Positions 1 through 10,215 of a stretch of DNA of 64,000 nucleotides are shown in pieces. Every line of letters starts with the position of its first letter. The stretch's first letter is position 1. The notes under the pieces are model-generated. The model was given only the letters and a program-made list of their open reading frames with translations, was not told the DNA's origin and did no database searches. Made by a program: the position numbers and the translations under genes. Source of the stretch: Euphorbia lathyris (lineage: Eukaryota; Streptophyta; Magnoliopsida; Malpighiales; Euphorbiaceae); the NCBI RefSeq assembly GCF_963576675.1, contig NC_088916.1, positions 54,251,001 through 54,315,000 of the forward strand. The letters are read 5' to 3'.

Positions 1-184
1 AGCTGAAAGGGAAGATGATGAGATGGCGGAAACTAACAATGGCATACGTAAAAATACTAGAAGTAGAGACAAACAAAAATAAAAATTAGTTGAAAAACGT
101 TTATAATATATATAAACAAGTGGTTCGAGAAACTCAAACCGGTGCTACGTTTTGAGTCGAAGTAGCTCGACTTTGAACTTCCTC

Positions 185-751
185 CTAGGTGTATGCTTCC
201 ATTCGCGTTAGGAATTCAAATTCTTGAATAAACAACCCGTACCTGCAAAATGGATTGTTCGCTTCAAAAGAATTTGACAAAAACCAAAAACTATATATAC
301 AGAAATTATCGAAGAGTTTAGTTTGCTCCCTATTTGACTCCTTTGGTAGTTCAAAAGGAGCGAAATGTTCCGAGGTAGAAGGAACCTCCGACTCTTCTAG
401 CTTTAGATTTATTTCCATGGGTCCGCACACAACCGGCTTATCGATGTCCGTTTCCTCACAACTGAGACGACTTTTATTCTTTGGGGAATCCTTTTGAGAA
501 AACCCGATTAACTCGAGCTTCCCATTTTGACAAACCGAATTGGACTCTCGACTTGATTCGTCCGCGGCGGAATCACGAGGAGACTTCAATCTGGCCCATA
601 GATTTCCTATTTCCCTGAAATATGTCTCAGTGTTAGATAATCCTTCATGAATATCTTTAAGCAGAGAGTTTACCACATCGAATTGCGAGGTTGAGTGTGG
701 GCATTCGTCATCCATACAGTCGTCCCACCGATGACGACTATGAAGCATCAT
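185..751 (-). CDS. Unrecognised ORF in the internal region of the gypsy-type element
   Basis: A 188-codon open frame starts 127 bases after the primer binding site on the element's coding strand. I do not recognise a domain. The N-terminal part (about residues 15-60) is acidic and charged with a WARL motif near residue 55; a long hydrophilic stretch rich in Ser, Glu and Lys follows, and the last 40 residues are aromatic. There is no zinc knuckle or protease motif. Gypsy elements of the Tat/Athila group often carry long leader regions with extra ORFs, which this could be. It may equally be a chance open frame in a decayed element. The start is simply the first ATG. Confidence 0.35.
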   Translation of the reverse strand: MMLHSRHRWDDCMDDECPHSTSQFDVVNSLLKDIHEGLSNTETYFREIGNLWARLKSPRDSAADESSRESNSVCQNGKLELIGFSQKDSPKNKSRLSCEETDIDKPVVCGPMEINLKLEESEVPSTSEHFAPFELPKESNREQTKLFDNFCIYSFWFLSNSFEANNPFCRYGLFIQEFEFLTRMEAYT

Positions 752-877
752 ACCCTGAAACCAATCATTAGTAACAACATAGAACGAAATAAATTATTCA
801 CAAAAAGAGAAAATAGTATTTACAAATGCTTAAACTAACAATAAAACGTTTTTGTCTAATATTGCAAGATATTATAA

Positions 878-896
878 ATCCCCGGCAACGGCACCA
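878..896 (-). other. Primer binding site (tRNA-Asp type)
   Basis: The plus strand reads ATCCCCGGCAACGGCACCA, matching the 3' acceptor and T-arm end of plant tRNA-Asp (which ends ...CCCCGGCAACGGCGCCA) with one mismatch. It lies 6 bases inside the LTR boundary at 903, as expected for a minus-strand primer binding site. It is not a tRNA gene: no other arm is present. Confidence 0.85.
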
Positions 897-1939
897 AAAA
901 CTTGATAGCGCGACGCCTAGTGGTAGAGTTTTCACGACGAAATGTATATATTGTGAGTGCGGATTCTAAATCTATGGATGTGATCTTTATAAATTACTCT
1001 TAACTCTACTAGACGCTACGACTACTTAGGGGCAAGTGTACCCCGTCGTATCAAGTAATAATCCGGTTAAGACCGGGTATCGAATCCACAGGATTTATAA
1101 CTGCAAGTATTAGACGACTCGGTTTTATACGTTATCTAAGTGGTGAATACTTTGAGTTGGTGTGAGACACAACTACAAAACTACTCCTAACCTATTGGTG
1201 ACACAGATTTATGTAATGGAAAACTCCCCGGAGTGATATGGGTGACGATAAGTTATAAATATAATATGCAATAACTCCGAATATAATCGGTTGATGATTT
1301 ACTCTTGCAAAGACGACTACGTGTAGTTCGACCGACCCGTGAAGTACTTAGACTACGTGGTTCCTTGTCAAGGCGTGTCTAATGCTGGGGATCAGAAACT
1401 AGGGCCCGTAAGTTCCGTGGCTTGTCAATTCCTACGGTTTCCGGAGCGTCACTTCCGGTAAGGCAACACCTATATGAATCCCTAAAGATAGCCCGAATGG
1501 CATCGGAAATCATGTTCCCCTACACAATAGTCAATTACGAGTATCAAAACAAGTAATAAACATCAACACGTATATAGAAACGGAAATTGCAAATCATATA
1601 TTATAAATGTGGAAAGCATAAATGAAGAATACAACCAAGCCTAGTACATAGGAAGCGTGCAAGCTAATTAGCAAGCGAAGAGGGAAGAATCGGCCCTCGG
1701 AACTAGCCAATCGGAATCAAGGCCGTCTCTTAGGACTTGAAGGTGGAACTCTCGAGCTTGGTGATGAATGATGGAGCGGAACGTTGATGGAACGCCGAAA
1801 TAACCGAACAAGCTCTCGAGGTGAGAGAGTTTTTATTACATAAACTGAATCTAAAACCAAAACTTTACAACAACTATCTAGAAGAAGCAAAATGTAGCTA
1901 TGTTCAAGGTAAGGTTTTTAAATGAGTGCTAGTCACTCT

Positions 1940-1947
1940 TATTTATA
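1940..1947 (-). promoter_or_regulatory. Putative TATA box of the gypsy LTR promoter
   Basis: The minus strand reads TATAAATA within the LTR, 78 bases downstream of the nearest copy of the 13-mer cluster. Its place inside the LTR fits a U3 promoter; transcription start was not determined. Confidence 0.5.
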
Positions 1948-2024
1948 CATCAAGCTAGGGGTAGAATTGTAACTTCACAAGGTACAAGTATGGAGCAACA
2001 TTATTTGGTGCAGAAATCCCATGA

Positions 2025-2400
2025 TACGCCCCGCGTAAGGTGAGGCACGCCCCGCGTATATGCCCATTCCGTCAGAAATCTCCTGCATGTGGACCAATTC
2101 CATGTCTTGTTGTCTCAAACACGCCCCGCATAGCTAAAGTACGCCCTGCGTGTTTGAGTCTCTGAAGTTTTATTGCTTGAATTGGGGCTTTTACGCCGTG
2201 CGTAGTTGAAGTACGCCCCGCGTAAAAGAGTTGACTCAAGGAGACAGTGCAGTCTGACTTTCAGGATTAGGCCAATCATTTCCGACATATGTCATACGCC
2301 TCGCGTAAGGTGTCATACGCCCCGCGTATGCTGAGTCAGTTCTACGTGGTGTCTACGGATAAGGCAATTATTCCTGACACCATGTTTTACGCCCCGCGTA
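2025..2400. repeat. Nine near-palindromic 13-mers, eight of them in four pairs
   Basis: Copies of TACGCCCCGCGTA or one- to two-base variants start at 2025, 2046, 2120, 2140, 2192, 2212, 2295, 2316 and 2388. The outer five bases are inverted (TACGC...GCGTA) around a 3-base centre. Within a pair the starts are 20 or 21 bases apart; pairs begin 95, 72 and 103 bases apart. The surrounding LTR is not otherwise repetitive. Confidence 0.9.
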
Positions 2401-2606
2401 TTTGAGTAGATTTTCACTCCTTGCTCGTACCTGAAATACAAATCTTGAGAGCCGAGTTAGCTTGACGTTTTTATTTCCTAAACTAATCAAAAACGAGGGA
2501 AATTAGCTAGAAGCACAGACTTTATTCTTATTTCGCTATTTTATTAAAAACACTCTTTTTTTGTAATTAAACTTATTTATTTCTTCTAAAATTAAACCGT
2601 AAATCA

Positions 2607-4152
2607 CGCTATTTGGTATGGTCGTCTATGAAGCTTATGAAGTATCTGAATCCTCCTCTTGCTTGGACTGACATAGGACCGCATACATCTGAATGTATTA
2701 ATCATAGAGTGTCTGATACGTGCTCACCTTTATTTCTAAAGGGTGTCTTTGTCATTTTACCTTTTAAACAGGCTTCACATGTTTCCAATGATTCAGAATC
2801 AATCGAATCTATAAGCCCATCTTGATGTAGCTTAAGCATGCGTCTTTTGTTTATATGGCCTAAACGACAATGTCACAAGTAAGTCGAATTATCTAGCTTA
2901 TGTCTTTTGGTATCAGTCGCGAATACAGAAATTTTGTCATCTAGCACATAAATCCCATTTTGTGATATTCCTGAAAAATAAAAAATCTCATCTCTATAAA
3001 ACTTGCAATGTTTGTTCTTTATTGAAATATGAAAGCCGTCATCAATAAGACAGCTAATAGAAATAATGTTTCTAGAAATTTCTGGAACATACAAACAGTT
3101 CCTTAATTCTATTACAAGCCCAGAGGGCAAACTCAAAGCATAATCTCCAACAGCGAGGGCGGCAACTCTTGCTCCATTTCCTACTCGCAAGTTTACGCTT
3201 CCCTTCTTCAATTCCTTAGTCCGATTTAGTTCCTGCATATTCGTACAAATATGAGATCCACATCCAGTATCAAGTACCCAAGATTCAGACTGTGAAATTG
3301 TATTTATTTCAATATAAAACATACCAGATGTTGAAGCACCATCTTTTCCCTTCTTGAGGGATGCTAGGTACTCCTTGCAATTCCTTCTCCAATGCCCATC
3401 TTTACCACAGAAGTGGCACTCTCCTTTGGGCTTCTTCATTTCCTTTCCCTTAGCTCTAGTGGGCATGGTCTTCTTGCCTTTCTTGGAATGTTTAGGATTG
3501 TGAAAATTCCATTTCCTCTTCTTTGATCCCTCTATGACAAGAGCCGATATTGCCTTGTCTTTCTTCATATTGGGCTCAACTGTCTTGTGCATGTTTGCAA
3601 TCTCTTCAAGAGAGGTTTGCAAGTCATTCATCTGGTAGTTCATGATGAACTGTGAATAACAATCTGGGAGGGATTGAAGAATTAAGTCCACACTTAGTTC
3701 GTTATCCATCGCGAATCCAATATTAGAAAGCTTGGTAATATAGCCAATCATCTTGACACAATGTGTCATCACAGATGTGCCCTCTTGCATCCTGCAACGA
3801 TATAACAATTTTGATATCTCGTAGCGTTCACACCTAGTCTGTTTCCCAAACAACTCCTTTAGGTGCATGATGATGGAATAGGCATCCATTTCCTCATGTT
3901 GCCTTTGCAATTCCGGTGTCATCGATGCAAGTATGATGCATCCCGCATGATCATCATCAGCCTTGTGCTTTTGGTAAGCATCGATCTCTTCGATGGGAGC
4001 ATCATCAGCCGGGTTAGGGGTATTGGTGTATCAAGTACATACCTTATCTTATCGAACTTTAAAACGATTTTGAGGTTACGATACCAGTCGGTGAAGTTTG
4101 AACCGTTCAACTTGATATCAGTAAGTATATTTTGCAGACTGGTTTTAGTCAT
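2607..4152 (-). pseudogene. copia gag-protease-integrase polyprotein, broken
   Basis: Translation starts at 4152 (M-T-K-T-S-L-Q-N-I-L). A frameshift near 4026 moves the rest into a second frame, which runs to 2873. The second part has a retrotransposon gag (UBN2) region, a CCHC zinc knuckle (CHFCGKDGHWRRNC, near 3390) and an aspartic protease site (WVLDTGCGSHIC, near 3280). A TGA at 2875-2873 replaces the tryptophan of the usual LWHCRLGH motif. Downstream, GAG-pre-integrase (CRLGHINKRRM) and integrase ([18 protein letters not shown]) are readable after one more frameshift, then stop at the gypsy insertion. The family encodes the capsid and enzymes of a Ty1/copia element; this copy cannot make a full polyprotein. 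Confidence 0.9.
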
Positions 4153-5639
4153 GATTTGAGGAGTGTTTTAATTTAACCTGAGAGTGAGAAAGAGTAAACG
4201 TATGTTATTCATTTGCTTTAAAGTACATCAATCTAAAATTATAGGTCTTTTAATTTATTTTAAATTGCTCCCACTATTTTGCCAAATTAATAGCCCTCCA
4301 TATTAATTCGAAGAATTTCACAAATCCTTTAGTGAGCTAGGATCCTAACTCCTGAGATTTCACCTTGAGTTTACTCAACAAGCTAGTCTCATTTGTTAGG
4401 TAGATTCATGCAATCAATCACATCAATAATGTGATTCCTAGGTTACTGGGTTACTAACCACATTAGTAACTAATATGTTATTCATATTAATCCCAATCAT
4501 ATTGCTCATTAGTTTATGATAACATGAGTTTACCCATCCAATTATCATAATCTAATTTAAGTATTACCACATATTCATGAAAAACGATTTTTCGATAATT
4601 CAGGTGTTACCATAAGACCCCGAGCTTGAGTTTACTCAACAACCCAAAGGCCCCCAGTACTGCCGGCTGAATTATAATATTAGGGAGGGGCAACCGATTT
4701 TAATAACTTGCTTATTTACTTAACTTTTAATTAGTGAGAGATTTTTATTTTAAGTCTCATAATCTAACCTAGTCTTGATTTGCTTTAGCATACATCAGAC
4801 ACATACATTGGTGTTATGGACATATTATCTAAATTATTCCGTTGAGCCAGAAACGAAATAAAAGGCCAAACCTAGGGAAATACTAACTATCACATATTTC
4901 TCTTTAGGTCCTCCGTCTTCTCCATGGCGCCTTGAAATTACATATTAATTTCTGTACTACTAAAGAAAACTTCAATTATCTTGAAGGGAATTAGATGAGA
5001 GGAGAAATTACAATAGATAGTAGATAGGCAGGATACGCATGCCCTATTTACAAAATACCAAAAGACTAAATAGAGGGTCCAAATATGTCCATAACTCCAA
5101 ACATACATAGACTCAATTAAATAAATTTAATTGGTTGATTACATAAAATATTTATGTAATATTTAGGTTAATCGCATTAACTTATCAAATTAACTTTCAT
5201 CCAATTTTAATTCTATCAGTTTCGTATCTTCTATATTTAATCTAATTAAATGTAGCAATTACATATTAGATTAATACAACTATACAAAACCTTATATATG
5301 CATATCCCGGTTATTTTGATTTTAATTCATTTAATACTTTTGATTTACAAATAGGTAAAACAAACTTTTAAATAAATTCTTTTATCCGATAATCAAAAAC
5401 AGAAAATTATTAATTTCTGAAACATATATGTATATAAATATATTTAAAATCTATTTTAAAACGATTTAAAAATATGTAGGTTTCGGCCCGGGCCCGAACA
5501 CGTGGCTGCTGTCGTTTGGCAGCAGCCATTGCGTCTGGTCCGCCGCTGTGCGGTTGCTATCGCGAGGCAGCAACTGCAGGACAGCGGTCGGGTCACGCCG
5601 TGAGGCGCAACCCGAGCTGCTGTCCAAATTTTTTTTTTA

Positions 5640-5674
<35 letters not shown>

Positions 5675-5988
5675 TTTTAAAACGGTTTTAAAACGATTTT
5701 CAGAAAATAAGAAAAAACCTATTAAAGATTTTCCGTTTTATCTTTAGAATAATAAAACTAACTTTTATCAATCTAACTATAAAACTAATAGATTTTGTTA
5801 TAATGATTATCAACCAAAATAATTAGGAACATATGCATAATCTATTTTAATTAACAATTAATTAAAACTTATTTATCTTTAGAATTAATTAATCAAAACA
5901 GTTTGTTAATTAACCTAACTATAAATATTCATTCAATCTGATTGAAAAACTTCTGAATTTTCATATATAAAATAACGGATTTAACGCA
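4153..5988 (-). other. Untranslated leader of the copia element
   Basis: 1.84 kb between the primer binding site and gag with no long open frame on the coding strand. It is AT-rich except for a GC-rich patch at 5484-5625, which has a palindrome (CGGCCCGGGCCCG at 5485-5497) and a stem of TGGCTGCTG (5503-5511) pairing with the complementary bases at 5519-5528. A second copia element in this window has a leader of similar length with a GC-rich hairpin in nearly the same place. Confidence 0.7.
5644..5671. repeat. (TA)n microsatellite
   Basis: About 14 uninterrupted TA units directly beside the GC-rich patch of the copia leader. Confidence 0.95.
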
Positions 5989-6001
5989 GGCTCTGATACC
6001 A
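5989..6001 (-). other. Primer binding site (tRNA-iMet type)
   Basis: The minus strand reads TGGTATCAGAGCC one base after the LTR end, the standard Ty1/copia primer binding site complementary to initiator tRNA-Met. Confidence 0.92.
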
Positions 6002-6002
6002 C

Positions 6003-7825
6003 TGAAGGGAAAATAGGCTAACGTTTGGCAGCGGAAATATAAAATTTTTGACCTTTTTCCATTAACCAAGATCCGTTAATCGTTATTTCATATAAAGAGG
6101 GATAGAAGGAAATACCTTTTGAAGATCTATCTACCGTTGCAATCGTAGTGCCCACAACTCTTACTCCGAGTTCCCGAGCACAAGACAAAAAAACACAATT
6201 CAAAATATGATTAGAACTCAACCGTATAAAAGCAACCAAAGTAGATTGCCTCTAATAAATCAACACAAGATCAAAGATAAGAGAAAGAGATTAATAATCA
6301 ATTAAAACGGGAGGAAGCGGTGGATTATTTCGTCCTCAACTGGGGGTGTCAAAATTCTCTCTCTTCGGTTAGCTAGGGTTGGCCAAAATTCTCATGTAAG
6401 GGGGGTATATATACTCTCTTGTATCTAAACCCTAGTTAGATAGAATTAGGTTACTGAATAAGAATTTAATTCGGAATAAAATTCTTATTATCTAAATATA
6501 AAGATAATAATAATAATAACTTGACAGGATAATAATAGAAGCAATTTAATCTCATTAAACCTCCTAACTTATTTATCCTTTAATTAATTTAATTCACAAT
6601 CATAATCTAATTAGAATTGTTAAAAATCAAATTAATTATTTATGTATTTTATATACATAAAATCGCCCCCCTATGTACTGGGCCTTAGTGGACTCAGTTG
6701 GGCTTCCATCAATTAATTAACATCTGTTTCTCTTTTGGGCTCCAAGTCTTATGTGTGACCCATTAGGTTCTTATTGCTTCTAGCCGTATGCAACCATTAA
6801 ATTAATTTCTCAGAATTATATTTAATCTTTGCATAACGGAATGAGTACGCGAAATGTGATTGGTAGATCCGAAACATTCCCCCGGAGCTATAAGAAGACA
6901 GGTTGATTCTGTCGTTGACCTTTCCGTATTAGTTACAGTATAATTCGATCCTTTATCAACTACATCCTTGAACAGAATCTTATGACTATGGATAATGTTA
7001 AGTCACATATAGCGAGACGTTCGTTTTACTTGTACAGGCCGAGTTAACTCCAATTAGATAGGTTAAGTGAAATATGCATTTCAAGTCTTAAGCTATCACC
7101 TTGCAAGGATTTAGAGTCAAGTCTTCCACAAGTGATCCTTAGACGTATCTCCCATTTATCAGGAGTGACAAATGCTCAATCCAATGTATAACTATCCTAC
7201 AATTACTTCCTATGATACCCAACGTCTGCCGTTCACACCCCAGAGTCATCTCTGTTATGGATCGTGTTACAACAGGATCAAAGCATCACATTCCATAATC
7301 CAGAATCACTAATTAACATTCCTTTGAGTCTTAGGATTACTTATACCTATTAATACCAATGAGATGAACAGGTGACAAGGATAAATCTACCCATCCTGTT
7401 ATCTCAAGTCGGGTCCCCAATCCTAATGAACTCCCTTTCATCGGATCCATGTAACTGTCCAGATATCTGCATATCTGAAGCTTGTGAGATCAGCTCTCTG
7501 TCTCGAGAGAAGACATTGTTACATGCAAGTCTCAGCAGTGATATGTCAATCCTATTCCTAAACATATTACTTGACTTGGGGTGGTTTTAAGTTTATTAGT
7601 TTATTATAAAGTTTCGTCTCACTTCATGCTTGTATGAACACTTTATAATCACTTTAAACAAACTTAGGGATTTCCTTTTATTAGACTTATTTAGTTCTTA
7701 AAAGAGGTTGAATTTATATATAGTTATGAAACCATATCTTATTAAAACAAATGATATAAAGAATATTTCATTTACATTAAGTTTATATCCTAGAACAATT
7801 GCCTATAGGACACTAAACCCCAACA
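6003..7825 (-). repeat. 5' LTR of the copia element
   Basis: 1823 bp. It starts TGAAGGG on the plus strand and ends CCCCAACA, so the minus strand starts TGTTGGGG and ends CCCTTCA, a usual copia LTR form. The inner end is one base from the primer binding site; the outer end joins plant-mobile-domain sequence, with ACACA (7826-7830) as the expected target duplication. No protein-coding potential is credible inside it. Confidence 0.85.
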
Positions 7826-9790
7826 ACACAAGCACCAGGATCTGCTCCAATGGCTGACATCTCCTCCGATCAATGCCACGAGTAGATGGAAATCTCCGCC
7901 AAGTATCATCAACTGTAGCAAATGAATGCGTGAGTCTGTACGATATAGACTTCCATGACCGGAATGTAGTATCAGGTCTAATATGCTCAGCCCGGATAGT
8001 CTGAACATAACCGACTTGACGCAGGACTCGATCGAGCATATATGGCTCAACAATATCTTTACACCGTATCCAACCGGCGTAGGACACTCATAGCTGATCG
8101 TCATCGCCGACTGAACCATAAGGCAACCACGTCACCTGCAAAAAACATATAATAACATTTTAATAAGAAATTACATTTATTTAAGTAAATTATTGCAAGT
8201 TATAAAATATTATTTTACCTCGGCTGTCGTCATCTGGTACAAATGTGCACGAAAGGTCTTGAGTCGGGAGGCCTTCCTGTCTGGAGTCACAATATCCCAT
8301 CTGCACGCCCGGGGAGCAGTGTCTGAAGTTTGGAGTGGTAGTCGATGAAGTCGGAACACCGAAAAATAGTAATATATCCACGCCTGGAGGAGGGTCAAAC
8401 ATCCACATATACCCGAGCACTCTCCTTTACTTGCTATCCCCAGCTGCCAATATAAGGTGGCAAGTGTAGTAGATCCCCAAGAACGTCCAACTGCCCCTCT
8501 AACGCCGTCGTGAACCTCCTAGAGATGGGACGGCGTGATCCTATCGCCACTCTTGTCGACAAACAAAGTGGATTCTAACATAAGCCATATCCATATTGTG
8601 GCTCGAGTCCCGATATCCCGATCCTCCTCCGGTCTGGTAAGACCCTCCAAAGCATCCGCGTAAACACCTCCACCACTCCAGTAATGCGACAGCGGCGATA
8701 TCAACTCCTCCTGAGTGACTCTAAACATAATCATACATATGGCCTGCAGCCGCTCAACACTGCATGTATCGGAGATTATCTGACCGTGCACTAGAATACA
8801 GAGAATATGTCATATATCGTGCAGAAGGATAGTCATCTCCCCGAACGGCATGTGAAAGCAGTTCGTATCGGGCTGCCACCGCTCTACGAACGCAGATATC
8901 AGAGGCGCATCCAAATTCTTGAACATGGTGGATGGGAGGTGGGACAACCCAGTCCTGTCTACCATAGCCCTCGGCTGTAAACATGACACATATACAATTA
9001 TTGAATGTTTTTTAGGGTTAGGGTTAAAAATAATAAGTAAAATAATTTATTGAGCAAATTATTCTTACCTCGGGTGTCATACTCTGATACCATCACTGCA
9101 ATGTGGCACATGCTACTAATCTGTTGTAGCACGTTAGAAACTGTCGATGATGCCCTCCCCACATCCGTGAGGCAACGTGTCCTAAACAACTAGGAATCAC
9201 GGAACCATCACTAGGACCACCGTCCACCAGCCCCGAAACAATCCAGCTGCGGTCCTCAGTAGCTTTGGACCGTTTTCTGGTCCTGAAATAATATTAAACT
9301 ATAAATAATATTAAAGTTTAAATTATAAATAATAGTGAACTATAAATAATACTAAACTATACGTAATACTAAACTATAAATATTATTAAATTTTAAATAA
9401 TATTATACTATAAATAATACATGTACTAGCAAATCGACCACCCCTGCAATGTCTACTTGAGCCCTGAGTCGGCTGCACATCATCATCATCATCAGATCCA
9501 TGCCGTCGATGGGCCTCGGCTAACTCTTGAAAATACTCATTGACAACATCATAACCAGGATCTCGCTTTCCCGCATCATCCGCCTCCTCTCCCCCAACTC
9601 AGGCTGATCTATCTCAACCGCCCGCAACTGCTGCGTCTTAGTCGCTCTCCGTCAACGGCCTAATATATCAACACCACGTGCTCTTGTATGATGTAGTGTA
9701 TCATCGGCATCCATATCTAGCTGTCTCGCTGCTGACGGGATAGATGTCCCAGCTACACTCCCTCTACGTCTATTGACCACATTATTTTAT
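7826..9790 (-). pseudogene. Plant mobile domain (PMD, MAIN-like) gene, decayed and interrupted
   Basis: Reading on the minus strand, an acidic linker with a run of Asp codons (about 9660-9440), an AT-rich intron, an exon from 9282 (GGPSDGSVIPS..GHVASRMW..FLTCYNR), then the core (about 8940-8520: STMFKNL, FHMPFGEMTI, LVHGQII, FVDKSGDRI), a segment at about 8400-8215 (LLQAWIYYYF, RAHLYQM) and a final exon (about 8125-7830: GWIRCKDIVEPY, RVLRQVGYVQ) match the aminotransferase-like plant mobile domain of MAIN-type genes and of transposons that carry it. There is an in-frame TGA at 8812-8810 and frameshifts near 9580 and 9130. The C-terminal part is cut at 7825 by the copia LTR. I infer a dead PMD gene; whether it was a host gene or part of a DNA transposon is open. 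Confidence 0.8.
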
Positions 9791-10019
9791 AAAATTAGAA
9801 ACTGGATACAACTATTATTCATCCAACTAAATATTCGTCTAACTAAATATTATTTTTAAAAAAATAAATTAAAACTATAAAAAAAATTTATTATTCTGAC
9901 TATATTCTAAAAAAAATATTATTCTAACTAAATACAAATAATTTAAACTACAAAATAAAAATAAAAAAATTTAACAATATATATATATAATAATAAATAA
10001 AATTAAAAAAAATTATTCC

Positions 10020-10215
10020 CCCACGGGCGTATGAACATCATGCCCTCACACAGACGTGGACGTGATTCTATTATGCCATTCCTGTGGTGAGGGTGTATGA
10101 GTATCATGCCTTCACCACAGGTGACGCGTAATAGCATCACACCCTCACATGTGTGAAGCTGTGATGTTCATACGCCTCACCTGTGGTAAAGGCGTGATAC
10201 TCATACGTCCGAAGT
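10020..10215. repeat. Cluster of about six 30-bp units in mixed orientation
   Basis: Units related to GGCGTATGAACATCATGCC followed by CTCACCACAGG occur at about 10024 and 10090 in one orientation and at about 10166 and 10190 in the other, with more diverged copies between. The first pairs with the third and the second with the fourth as inverted repeats, so the block could fold. It lies just upstream of the PMD gene fragment and may be a terminal or promoter part of its element. Confidence 0.7.

Larger units (their letters stand above)
1..2606 (-). mobile_element. Ty3/gypsy-type LTR retrotransposon, 5' end only (continues off left edge)
   Basis: Seen: reading on the minus strand, a 1.7-kb LTR (2606 to 903) is followed by a primer binding site complementary to the 3' end of tRNA-Asp (896-878) and then internal DNA to the window edge. 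The LTR ends form a short inverted repeat, TGAT at 903 and ATCA at 2606. The element abuts integrase-coding sequence of a copia element, so it inserted into that element. The adjoining five bases CGCTA (2607-2611) would be the target duplication, but the other end is outside the window. Known: tRNA-Asp priming is typical of plant Athila/Tat-type gypsy elements. Inferred: this is the 5' part of such an element; no gag or pol domain is visible, so the lineage is unproven. Confidence 0.75.
903..2606 (-). repeat. 5' LTR of the gypsy-type element
   Basis: 1704 bp. It begins TGATAGCG and ends GTAAATCA on the plus strand, giving matching TGAT/ATCA ends. The inner end is followed by the primer binding site and the outer end by copia coding sequence. 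It contains a TATA-like box (1947-1940 on the minus strand) and, just upstream of it in the direction of transcription, a cluster of nine near-palindromic 13-mers. Confidence 0.75.
2607..7825 (-). mobile_element. Ty1/copia retrotransposon, 5' part, interrupted by the gypsy element
   Basis: On the minus strand, in order: 5' LTR (7825-6003), tRNA-iMet primer binding site, about 1.84 kb of leader, broken gag, protease, GAG-pre-integrase and the start of integrase. The sequence stops at 2607 where the gypsy LTR begins, so reverse transcriptase, RNase H and the 3' LTR, if present, lie left of the window. At the other end the LTR adjoins plant-mobile-domain coding sequence, so this element inserted into that gene. 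The order LTR-gag-PR-INT identifies Ty1/copia. Confidence 0.9.

Noticed and set aside
255..497. 80-codon plus-strand frame opposite the gypsy ORF
   Set aside because: It lies wholly within the longer minus-strand frame and shows no motif.
878..896. Looks like the 3' end of a tRNA-Asp gene
   Set aside because: Only the acceptor/T-arm part is present and it sits exactly where a primer binding site should be next to an LTR.
10020..10215. CRISPR-like array
   Set aside because: Units alternate in orientation, have no constant spacers, and the genome is a plant's.
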